Shown here piece after piece: positions 1 through 8,623 of a stretch of DNA of 64,000 nt. The position numbers were made by a program, and so were the translations under genes. Position 1 is the stretch's first letter. Each line of letters starts with the position of its first letter. The stretch is from Neodontobutis hainanensis (Eukaryota > Chordata > Actinopteri > Gobiiformes > Odontobutidae). Under the pieces are notes generated by a model that did not search any database, was not told where the DNA came from, and saw nothing but the letters and a program-made list of their open reading frames with translations. Where the stretch lies: the NCBI GenBank assembly GCA_024349245.1, contig JALDNG010000488.1, positions 115,001 to 179,000 of the forward strand. Direction: 5' to 3'.

Positions 1-489
1 GCTGTTGGTGCTGTTGCTGCTGTTGCTTCTTCTGCTGTTGTTGCTGTTGATGCTGTTGCTGTTGTTGCTGTTGTTGTTGCTGCTGTTGTTGTAGTTGCTG
101 CTGTAGCTGCTGTTGTCACTGCTGTTGCTGCTGCTGCGTTTGCTGCTGTTGTTGCTGTTGCTGCTGTGCTTGCTGCTGCTGTTGCTGCTGCAGCTGTTGT
201 TGCTGCTGTTGTTGCTGCTGTTGCTGTTGTTGTTGCTGCTATTTTTGTTGTTGCTGCGGTTGCTGCTGCTGCTGTTGTCGCTGCTGTTGCTGCTGCTGAT
301 GTTGTTGCTGTTTCTGCTGTTGCTGCTGCTGATGTTGTTGCTGCTGCACCTGTTGTTGCTGCTGTTGCTGTTGTTGTTGCTGCTATTTTTGTGTTTGCTA
401 CTGTTGCTGCTGCTGTTTTTGCTGCTGTTGCTGCTGTTCCTGCTGCTGTTGCTTTTGTTGCTGTTGTTGTTGTTGCTGCTGTTGTTGCT
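1..489. repeat. Imperfect CTG/TTG trinucleotide tract, left part
   Basis: The plus strand is almost entirely CTG and TTG triplets, so the minus strand is CAG/CAA, which would read as polyglutamine in one frame. Plus-strand frames read as poly-Leu or poly-Ala/Val. No splice signal, initiation context or flanking non-repeat coding sequence supports a protein. The tract runs off the left edge of the window, so its full length is unknown. It ends where the Ty3/gypsy sequence begins, and a tract of the same composition resumes at the far end of that element, so the two are probably halves of one locus. Confidence 0.93.
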
Positions 490-490
490 T

Positions 491-695
491 TTAATGATAT
501 TCAATAACATGTATTATCCATGTAGCCACCAGGGGGTGCTGGAGGATAACTTACTGTATACCTAAAGAGAGGAAGTGGGACTTTTAGAGGTTCACCGTGA
601 CAGGATGTCGAAAGTGGAATAAAATAAATGACTAGTAGAAGCTAGCTGTTCATTACAACAATGTGTTATCATTGAACAAAGAGATGAACATTACA
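491..695 (+). mobile_element. Candidate 5' LTR of the Ty3/gypsy element
   Basis: The 3' boundary is set by the primer-binding site that begins at 696: the LTR would end in ...ATTACA, with the expected terminal CA. The 5' boundary is uncertain because TG starts are possible at 495, 510 and 521. The segment is noncoding and contains an AATAAA-like motif (AAAATAAAATAAATG, about 619-631) that could serve as a polyadenylation signal. No full second LTR is present for comparison. Confidence 0.5.
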
Positions 696-710
696 TGGTA
701 CCAGGAGTGG
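696..710 (+). other. Primer-binding site, tRNA-Leu(UAA) type
   Basis: TGGTACCAGGAGTGG is the reverse complement of the 3' end expected for vertebrate tRNA-Leu(UAA), including the added CCA. It lies directly after the LTR-like end ATTACA. In LTR retrotransposons this site primes minus-strand DNA synthesis. The tRNA identity comes from recalled tRNA sequence and was not searched. Confidence 0.65.
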
Positions 711-1045
711 TTATTGAAGATACGCTGAGGACAATTGTGAAACGCAACATGGAGTCGTTGAGGCCACCGGAGGGTTTGAAGCTCACGGGTAATGTTGACT
801 GCAATTGGCGGACTTTCAAACAGCAATTTGAGCTATACATCTCTGCGATCGGATTGGAAAATAAATCAGACGAACGGAAGATAGCATTACTGCTAACCAT
901 AGCAGGTCCAAATGCAATTGAAATGTTCAATACGTTCATGTTTGATCAACCTGACGAGGACAAGAAATTGGAGGAGGTGATAAAGAAATTTGATGCTCAT
1001 TGCTCCCCGAAGAAAAACGAAACTTATGAGAGATATGTGTTTCGT

Positions 1046-1370
1046 GGCGGCAGTGGCTCAGTGGTAGAGTGGCCGTCCTTCAACCGATTCCCGCTCTCCC
1101 ACATTTCATACTGTTGTTGTGTCCTTGTCCTTAACCCACCTTGCCTTCAGTGTCCATAGCACTGGTGTATGAGTGTGTGTGACCGTAGATGTGTGTTTGG
1201 TGGTGGTAGGAGAAGGTTGAGCGCCGTGTGTATGGCAGCCCCCCTCTCTGTCTGCCCCAGGAGTGGATGTGTGTGAATGGGGTGAGTGGAAGCATGATGT
1301 AAAGCGCTTTGGGTGCCCGAGAAGGGTGCAGGAAAACGCTATATAAATGCATGCCATTTACCATTTACCA
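1046..1370 (+). mobile_element. tRNA-derived SINE (Mermaid/V-SINE-like) inserted in gag
   Basis: The 5' end, GGCGGCAGTGGCTCAGTGGTAGAG, is tRNA-like and contains an A-box match (TGGCTCAGTGG). The B-box region is damaged by a deletion where the sequence jumps from TTCAACC to GATTCCCGC. The body has the TCTGCCCCAGG segment, and the tail has AAAGCGCTTTGGGTG and GCTATATAAATGC followed by ACCATTT repeats, a tail shared by many teleost SINEs. It is flanked by TTTCGT at 1040-1045 and 1371-1376, a target-site duplication that restores the gag reading across the insertion. Internal A and B boxes would normally drive RNA polymerase III; here the B box looks broken. The family name is from memory. Confidence 0.85.
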
Positions 1371-1569
1371 TTTCGTTCACATACACAGCAGCAACATGAG
1401 ACATTTGATAGCTTTCTCACAGATCTGAAATTGTAGGCGCAGGCGTGTAATTTTCGGATTTGAAATCGTCCATGATACGTGATCAGATTGTCTTTGGAAT
1501 ATATGATTAAAGGGTCAGAGAATGTCTATTAAGAGAAACTGAACTGAAACTGGAGGATGCTGTATAAAT

Positions 1570-1945
1570 TTGCCATGCAATTGAATTGGCTCAAAAGCAT
1601 GCTAAGACCTTCAGTGACATAAATAACAGTGCAACTGTAATTGGTGACAGTGCAGAAATTGGTGCTGTATGCTTCAAGAAGAAGAAGAAGAACGTGCAGA
1701 TCAAAAATACAAAGGACATTGAGAAGATGATAAGCAAATGTGAGACCTGCCAGAAACATCAAAATAAACAAGCAAAAGAGTCTAGGTAGCTGATCTGCCA
1801 ACAGCACCATGGCAAAAGGTTGGTATGGATCTCTTTCATTTGAATGGCAAAGACTATTTAATTGTGATTGACTACTATTCCAATTTTCCTGAGATGGCCC
1901 TTCTTACCAGAATTACAGCAAGCAGTGTCATAATACATATCAATC
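1570..1945 (+). pseudogene. Integrase remnant of the Ty3/gypsy element
   Basis: After the end of gag (about 1675) the sequence runs directly into the integrase zinc-binding region, with CETCQKHQNKQ matching the second half of the HHCC finger. A stop then interrupts the frame near 1788. The start of the catalytic core follows in the frame at 1825: MDLFHLNGKDYLIVIDYYSN, where the second aspartate (IDYYSN) is the first catalytic acid of the retroviral-type DDE core. The reading is lost near 1945, before the other two acids. Everything between gag and the zinc finger (protease, RT, RNase H) is absent. It cannot be active. Confidence 0.8.
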
Positions 1946-2208
1946 AATTAATCAATATCACCATGAACATTCTATTTAGGTATTTACTCCTTTACAGATT
2001 CAGTCTCTCAGGTTCTTTTCTTACACGTGTGGATCTCCTCAACACAGGTGAGTTTGGTATGCTTGTCTCTGAATGTTTACTTGTGTCATTTGAGTCTGCT
2101 GGTAGCAAGTGTCAAGACTCAAGTGTATCATTTGTGTGCTCCTGAAATACCTCTTGTGTTTTGAGCAGGGAACGGCGATTGCTCCTGAGTATCTGAGAGA
2201 GAGATGTA
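1946..2208 (+). other. Unassigned 3' part of the gypsy remnant
   Basis: No gene is visible here. The stretch holds AT-rich sequence with ATCAAT repeats near 1940-1960, then nondescript sequence up to the LTR-end-like motif at 2201-2215. It may be decayed env or 3' untranslated sequence, or the body of a diverged 3' LTR. Confidence 0.4.
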
Positions 2209-2215
2209 CATTACA

Positions 2216-2373
2216 GTTGCTGTTGTTGCTGTTGCTGCTCTTGTTGCTGTTGTTGCTGCTGCTGCTATTGAATCTGTTGCTGCTCTTGTTGCTGCTGTTG
2301 CTCCTGTTACTGTTGCTGCTGCTGCTGCTGTTGCTTCTATTGTTGCTGTTGTTGCTGTTGCTGCTGTTGTTGT

Positions 2374-2405
<32 letters not shown>

Positions 2406-2651
2406 TTGTTGCTGTTGCTGCTGTTGTTGCTGTTGCTGCTGTTGCTGCGGCTGTTGCTGCTGTTGTTGCTGCAGCTGTTTCTGCTGTTGTTGCTGTTGTT
2501 GCTGTTGTTGTTGCTGCTGTTGTTGCTGTTGCTGCTGTGTTTGCTGCTGCTGTTGCTGCTGCTGCTGTTGTTGCTGTTGTTGCTGTTGCTGCTGTTGCTG
2601 TAGTTGCTGCTGCTGTTGCTGCTGTTTTTGCTGCTGTTGCTGCTGCTGTTC
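2216..2651. repeat. Imperfect CTG/TTG trinucleotide tract, right part
   Basis: It has the same triplet composition and the same strand bias as the tract at 1-489, with occasional CTC, CTA and TTC variants. Poly-Leu and poly-Ala/Val frames on the plus strand are by-products of the repeat. The tract abuts the first monomer of the 23-bp satellite at about 2650 without any spacer. Confidence 0.93.
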
Positions 2652-5600
2652 TAATGATCGTCTACAGTCAGTTCTAAAGAAAATCTAGAGTCTGTACTAC
2701 TGCTGCTCTAAAGACTGTTCAAATGCAAGTCTACAGTCTGTTAAACTGCACCTCTTCAGTCTGTTCTAATGCACATCTACAGTATTTACTACTGCACCTC
2801 TACAGTCTATTCTTCTGCACATCGTCAGTCTGTTCTATTGCACTTCTACTATCTGTTCTAATAATTGTCTACAGTCTGTCCTACTGCATGTCTACAGTCT
2901 ATTCTAATAATTGTCTACATTCTGTACTACTGCACCCTTACGGTCTCTTCTACTGCACATCTACAGTCTGTTCTACTGCACGTCTACAGTCTGACTTCTG
3001 CACATCGTCAGTCTGTTATACTGCACCTCTACAGTCTGTTCTAATAATTGTCTACAGTCTGTTCTACTGCACCTCTACAATCTCTTCTACTGCACATCTA
3101 TAGTCTGTTCTACTGCACATCTACAGTCTGTTCTAATGGACATCTACAGTCTATTCTAATGCACATCTACAGTCTCTACTACTTCACCTCTACAGTCTCT
3201 TCTAATGCTCGTCTACAGTCTGTACTTCACCTCTACAGTCTGTTCTAACGCATGTCTACAGTATATTCTAATACTCATATACAGTCTGTTCTAATGCCCA
3301 ATAAAAGTCTTTACTACTCCACCTCTACAGTCTGTTCTACTGCATGTCTACAGTCTGTTCTAATGCCAGTCTACAGTCTGTTCTACTGCACGTCTTCAGT
3401 CTGTTCTACTGCACGTCTTCAGTCTGCTCTAATGCAAGTCCACAGTCTGTTCTACTGCTCGTCTACAGTCTGCTCTACTGCATGTCTACAGTCTGTACTG
3501 ATGCACATCTACAGTCTGTTCTAAAGCATGTCTACAGTCTATTCTAATACTCATATACAGTCTGTTCTAATGTTCGTCTACAGCCTGTACTACTGCACCT
3601 CTACAGTCTATTCTTCTGCGCATTGTCAGTCTGTTCTACTAGACTTTTACAGTCTGTTCTAATGCTCATCTACAGTCAGTTCTAAAGCCAATCTAGAGTC
3701 TGTACTACTGCTGCTCTAAAGTCTGTTCAAATGCAAGTCTACAGTCTGTTCAACTGCACCTCTACAGTCTGTTCTAATGCCAGTTTACAGTCTGTACTAC
3801 TGCTCTACTGCAGTCTGTTCTACTGCATGTCTACAGTCTGTTTTACTGCACATCAACAGTATGTTCTACTGCATGTCTAAAGTCTGTTCTAATGCCAGTC
3901 TAGAGTCTGTTCTACTGCTGCTCTTTCGTCTGTTCTACTGCAAGTCTACATTCGGTTCTTCTGCACATCTACAGTCTGTTCTAATGCACATCTACAGTCT
4001 GTACTACTGCACCTATACAGTCTCACCTCTACAGTCTGTTCTAATGCCAGTTTACGGTCTGTACTACTGCTCTACTGTAGTCTGTTCTACTGCATGTCTA
4101 CAGTCTGCTTTACTGCACATCTACAGTCTGTTCTACTTCATATCTACAGTCTGTTCTAATGCCATTCTAGAATCTGTCCTACTGCTGCTCTGCAGTCTGT
4201 TCTACTGCAAGTCTACAGTCTGTACTACTTCACCTCTACAGTCTCTTCTAATGCTCGTCTAGAGTCTGTACTGCACATCTACAGTCTATTCTTCTGCACA
4301 TCGTCAGTCTGTTCTACTGCACCTCTACAATCTCTTCTACTGCACATCTACAGTCTCTTCTAATGCGCCTACAGTCTGTACTGATGCACGTCTACAGTCT
4401 GTTCTAAAGCACGTCTGTTCTAATTCTCATCTACAGTCTGATCTAATGCTCGTCTACAGTCTGTACAACTACACCTCTACAGTCTATTTTTCTGCACATC
4501 GTCAGTCTGTTCTATTCTAATACATATATACAGTCTGTTCTAATGCCAGTCTATAGTCTGTACTACTGCTGCTCTCCAGTCTGTTCGACTGCACGTCTAC
4601 AGTTTGTTCTACTGCACATCTACAGTCTGTTGTAATGCACAACAAAATTATGTTCTAATGAACATCTACAGTCTCTTCTAATGCTCGTCTAGAGTTTGTA
4701 CTACCGAACATCTACAGTCTATTCTTCTGCATATCTTCAGTCTGTTCTACTGCACCTCTACAATCTCTTCTACAGCACATCTATAGTCTGTTCTACTGCA
4801 CGTCTGCAGTCTGATTTACTGCACATCTACAGTCTGTTCTAATGGACATCTACAGTCTGTTCTAATGCACATCTACAGTCTCTACTATACAGTCTGTTGT
4901 AATGCTCGTCTATAGTCTGTACTACTGCACCTCTACAGTCTAATCTTCTGCACATTCTCAGTCTGTTCTACTGGACGTTTACAGTGTCTGTTCTAATGCT
5001 CGTCTACAGTCAGTTCTCAAGCCAATCTAGAGTCTGTACTACTGCTGCTCTAAAGTCTGTTCAAATGCAAGTCTACAGTCTTTTCAACTGCACCTCTACA
5101 GTCTGTTCTAATGACAGTTTACACTCTGTACACTTCTCTACTGCAGTCTTTTCTACTGCATGTCTACAGTCTGTTTTACTGCACATCTACAGTCTGTTCT
5201 ACTGCATGTCTACAATCTGTTCTAATGCCAGTCTAGAGTCTGTACTACTGCTGCTCTGCAGTCTGTTCTACTGCAAGTCTACATTCTGTTCTACTGCACA
5301 TCTACAGTCTGTTCTAATGCTCATCTACAGTCTGTATTACTGCACCTCTACAGTCTGTTCTAAAGCATATCTAGAGTGTTTTCTAATACTCATATTTAGT
5401 GTGTTCTAATGCTCGTCTACTGTCTGAACTACTGCACCTCTTTAGTCTGTTCTAAAGCATGTCTAGAGTGCTTTCTAATACTCATATACAGTCTCTTCTA
5501 ATGCTCGTCTACAGTCTGAACTACGGTACCTCTACAGTCTGTTCTAAAGCATGTCTAGAGTGTTTTCTAATACACATATACAGTCTGTTCTAATACTCAT

Positions 5601-6189
5601 TTGCAGTCTGTACTACTGCATCTCTACAGTCAGTTCTAAAGCCAATCTAGAGTCTGTACTACTGCTGCTCTGAAGTATGTTCAACTGCACGTCTACAGTC
5701 ACTTTAACTGCACCTCTACAGTGTGTTCTATTGTACATCTACAGTCTGTTCTACTACACGACTATAGTCTGTTTTAATAAACGTCTACGGTCTCTTCTAA
5801 TACATATCTACAGTCTGTTCTACTGGATGTCTACAGTCTGTTCTAATAATTGTCTAGAGTCTGTTCTACTGCACGTCTACAGTCTGTTCTAATATTTGTC
5901 AACATTCTGTACTACTGCACCTCTACAGTCTCTTCTACTGCACATCTACAGTCTGTTCTAATGCTCGTGTAAAGTCTCAATTACTGCACCTCTACAGTCT
6001 ATTCTTCTGCACATCATCAGTCTATTCTACTGCACATCTAGAGACTGTTCTAATGCACATCTACAGTCTGTACTACTGCTCATCTACACTCTGTTCTACT
6101 GCAGGTCTACAGTCTGTTTTAATAAACGTCTACAGTCTGTTCTACTGCACTTCTACAGTCTGTTCTAATGCTCGTCTACAGTCTGTACT
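2652..6189 (+). repeat. 23-bp satellite, block 1 (plus orientation)
   Basis: Monomers begin TCTGTTCTA, have a variable middle and end TCTACAG, repeated head to tail. Named variants recur in a fixed order, such as GCTCGTC, GCACCTC, a GCACATCGTCAG form, GGACGTTTACAG, AAAGCCAATCTAGAG, and a GCATGTCTAGAG form followed by TAATACTCATATACAG, so there is higher-order structure. Because 23 is not a multiple of 3, every forward frame reads through all three phases and gives 23-residue pseudo-repeats (such as STVCSNAHLQSVL). No gene was seen. Confidence 0.95.
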
Positions 6190-6217
6190 ACTATCTGTAC
6201 TCTGTAGTACAGATAGT
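6190..6217. repeat. Perfect 12-bp inverted repeat with 4-nt loop
   Basis: ACTATCTGTACT (6190-6201) and its exact reverse complement AGTACAGATAGT (6206-6217) surround CTGT. It sits exactly at the boundary between the satellite and the GC-rich insert. Confidence 0.85.
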
Positions 6218-6339
6218 GACAGGAAGCTGGATAGGAGATCTGAGACTGTAGTCCGTGCGGAGGAACTGCGCTGATGGCTGAAGTGAAGTCGTGAACTGGA
6301 ACCAAGCCGAGGAGCTGGACCGAGAGTTGGAGTTGAACC

Positions 6340-6640
6340 GCGGAGCTAAACCGAGACCTGGTGCCGAGCCGGTGACGGAAGACCAAGCCGGAAAGCTGGG
6401 CTGAGAGTTTGAGCGAGCCGTAGAGCTGCATCGAAGCCTGGAGCCGAGCCGGTGATTGGAGACCAAGCCGAGACGCTGGGCTGAGCGTTGGAGTGAGCCG
6501 TGAGCTGCGCCCGAAGCCTGGAGCCGAGCCGGTGATTGGAGACCAAGGCGAGGCGCTGGGCTGAGCGTTGGAGTGAGCCGTGAGCTGCGCCGAAGCCTGG
6601 AGCCGAGCCGGTGACTGGAGACAAGCCGAGGAACTGGGCT
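6340..6640. repeat. 80-bp tandem repeat, about 4 copies
   Basis: The phrase GAGCCGGTGA recurs at about 6366, 6446, 6526 and 6605, giving an 80-bp period. Copies differ by substitutions and single-base indels, so no frame is conserved between them. Confidence 0.8.
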
Positions 6641-6667
6641 GCAAGCTGGAGTCCAAACCTGCAAGCT

Positions 6668-6771
6668 GGAGCGAGGGCTGGAGCGAGGGCTGGAGCGAGG
6701 GCTGGAGCAAGGGCTGGAGCAAGGGCTGGAGCAAGGGCTGGAGCAAGAGCTGGAGCAAGGGCTGGAATAAG
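6668..6771. repeat. 12-bp minisatellite (GCTGGAGCGAGG / GCTGGAGCAAGG)
   Basis: About eight to nine copies in tandem. As 12 is a multiple of 3, all frames stay open (WSEG/WSKG on plus, LQP or PALA on minus), which explains the long frames over this stretch. I do not regard it as coding. Confidence 0.85.
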
Positions 6772-6960
6772 AGTTGTAACAAACGCTGGAAACATTCACA
6801 CAAAGTCTGCTGAACGATCTGGCAGGGAAGAGGTGGAAAGGAGCGGTTTAAATACCTCACTGATGGTAATAGATTGCAGGTGCTTGGGACAGGTGGCAGT
6901 GATGAGATGAAGGAAGGAGAAGGAAAGTGGAGCGGATCCCTGAGGGAGACGGAGTGGATC

Positions 6961-7865
6961 TGTTTGTTCTACTGCACATCTACAGGCTCTACTACTGCAC
7001 TTCTAAAGTCTGTTCTAATGCTCATCTACAGTCTGTTCTACTGCACGTCTTCAGTCTGTTCTACTGCACGTCTTCAGTGTGCTCTATTGCAAGTCTACAG
7101 TCTGTTTTACTGCACATCTACAGTCTGTTCTAATGCACATTTACAGTCTATTCCTATGCAAATATACAGTATCTACTACTGCTCAACTACAGTCTGTTCT
7201 ACTCCACGTCTACAGTCTGTACTACTGCACTATTACAATATGTTCTAAGGCATGTCTAGAGTGTTTTCTAATACTAATATACAGTCTGTTCTAATGCTCG
7301 TCTACAGTCTGTACAACTGCACCTCTACTGTCTGTTCTAAAGCATGTCTACAGTGTTTTCTAATACTCAAATACATTCTGTTCTAATGCTCATCTACAGT
7401 CTTAACTTCTGCACATTTACAGTCTGTTCTAAAGCATGTCTACAGTGTTTTCTAATACTCATATTCAGTCTGTTCTTATGCTCGTCTACAGTCTGTTCTA
7501 CTGCACCTCTACAGTCTGTTTTAATAATTGTCTACATTCTCTACTACTGCTTCTTACAAACTTTTCTACTGCGCATCTACAGTCTCTTCTAATGCAGGTC
7601 TACAGTCTATACTACTGCACATTTACAATCGGTTCTACTGCACATCTATAGTTTGTTCAATTGCTAGAAAACAGTCTGTTCTAATGCCCAATAACAGTCT
7701 TTACTACTCCACCTCTACAGTTTGTTCTACTTCTCCTCTACAGTCTGTTCTACTGCAGGTCTACAGTCTGTTCTTATGCCAGTGTAGAGTCTGTACGACT
7801 GCTGCTCTTCAGTCTGTTCTACTGCAAGTCTTAATTCTGTTCTACTGCACATCTTACAGTCTGTT
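6961..7865 (+). repeat. 23-bp satellite, block 1 continued
   Basis: Plus-oriented monomers resume after the GC-rich insert. The last part (7680-7865) closely matches 46,140-46,324, including the unusual CCCAATAACAG / ACTTCTCCTCTACAG run, and ends at the TTAA used by the piggyBac element. Confidence 0.93.
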
Positions 7866-7869
7866 TTAA
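7866..7869. other. TTAA target-site duplication, left
   Basis: TTAA immediately precedes the terminal inverted repeat CCCTCTGGAGTC. TTAA duplication is the hallmark of piggyBac. Removing the element and one TTAA restores an ordinary satellite monomer. Confidence 0.93.
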
Positions 7870-7881
7870 CCCTCTGGAGTC
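7870..7881. repeat. piggyBac terminal inverted repeat, left
   Basis: CCCTCTGGAGTC adjoins TTAA and pairs with the right terminus with a one-base bulge (an extra G here). Confidence 0.85.
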
Positions 7882-8623
7882 TAAGGGTATTTTTGGGGCT
7901 TGGAGAAGTTTTGTCATGCCCTGACATTTGTGCTTTTTTCAGTTTCTTATAAATATCTAAATGGCTAAAGTTTAATCTCACTGTAATCAGCACAAACTAG
8001 GCTATAATAATATGTGAGCAGCATGTATGTACATGATTGTGTTTTTGAGAAAAAAAATGTTATGCGTGGTTAGTGAAAAACTAAAAATGTTAAATCACTT
8101 GAATAAGGCAATAAAACACATACAGAAAATTGGTTCCGGGACTTTTGAGAACTGGAGCTTGTAGCCTAGAATTTTTCTTTCTAAATGATGTGAAAATCAT
8201 CTTGTTTACTCACTCACAGAAAACAATATATTGATTTAAATTTTCTAAGACACTTTTTGTGTAGAAAGGGTCTATGCGAGAGGGCGTGAACTATCATGAA
8301 TATCATTGTCCTTCACACCTGAGAAGACAAAGGCCCGCATAATGAGCTGCATAATGAGCCATTCAGTCAGCTGTGTTACTGAGAGGGGAAGAATTACAAG
8401 AAAGAATGCGAGGACAAAATAAATGTATATATTTTTTGTTTATTATTTAGAATATTTAACTATCACACAAAATAACTTTAGAAGTTAGCAAGAACACAGA
8501 AGACACAATCAAGGTGAAACTGTGCAAAAACAGGAAAAGTGCAAAAAAAAAAAATGTAAACAGGAAGAGTGCAAGATAAAAAAAAAGGGGTCACTATGTC
8601 ACACAGTACCCAGAATTGCACAG

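Larger units (their letters stand above)
695..1560 (+). pseudogene. gag remnant of the Ty3/gypsy element
   Basis: An open stretch from an ATG at 695 gives about 117 residues before the SINE. It includes NWRTFKQQFELYI, then a leucine-rich helix region and DAHCSPKKNETYERYVFR, as seen in gag-like proteins of fish gypsy elements. After the SINE (1046-1370) the same protein resumes with QQQHETFDSFLTDLKL in the frame expected once the SINE and one target-site copy are removed. It then meets stop codons (after LKL, and again shortly downstream) and a frameshift. The ATG overlaps the primer-binding site, so the true start may be elsewhere. It is not functional: it is interrupted, has stops, and lacks a recognisable zinc knuckle. 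Confidence 0.75.
491..2215 (+). mobile_element. Degraded Ty3/gypsy LTR retrotransposon
   Basis: The visible order is a putative LTR, a tRNA primer-binding site, a gag remnant, a join straight into integrase, then unassigned sequence ending in a short match to the LTR end. Protease, reverse transcriptase and RNase H are missing, so the interior has been deleted. A SINE sits inside gag. The gag and integrase remnants both carry in-frame stops. The last 15 bases (2201-2215, GAGATGTACATTACA) match 681-695 (GAGATGAACATTACA) at 14 of 15 positions, which suggests a trace of the 3' LTR; the rest of that LTR is not recognisable. CTG/TTG repeat flanks both sides. The Ty3/gypsy class is well supported, the exact ends are not. 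Confidence 0.75.
6190..6960. other. Unknown GC-rich insert in the satellite
   Basis: This breaks the satellite and holds two tandem repeats plus a 3' part ending GAGGGAGACGGAGTGGATCTG. The left edge is a perfect hairpin (6190-6217). Long frames exist on both strands, but they follow the repeat structure and none resembles a known protein. The terminal sequence resembles repeats common in teleost genomes, possibly LTR-associated; I cannot confirm that. No terminal repeats or target-site duplication were identified. Confidence 0.5.

Noticed and set aside
113..565. Poly-Leu and poly-Ala/Val open frames over the CTG/TTG tract (and the same at 2109-2677)
   Set aside because: They follow from the trinucleotide repeat in every frame and have no flanking coding sequence.
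1046..1115. Functional tRNA gene at the SINE head
   Set aside because: Only an A-box-like stretch survives; the B box is deleted, no cloverleaf can be drawn, and a SINE tail follows.
1529..1810. Minus-strand frame across the integrase remnant
   Set aside because: Antisense to the plus-strand gag and integrase motifs, with no domain of its own.
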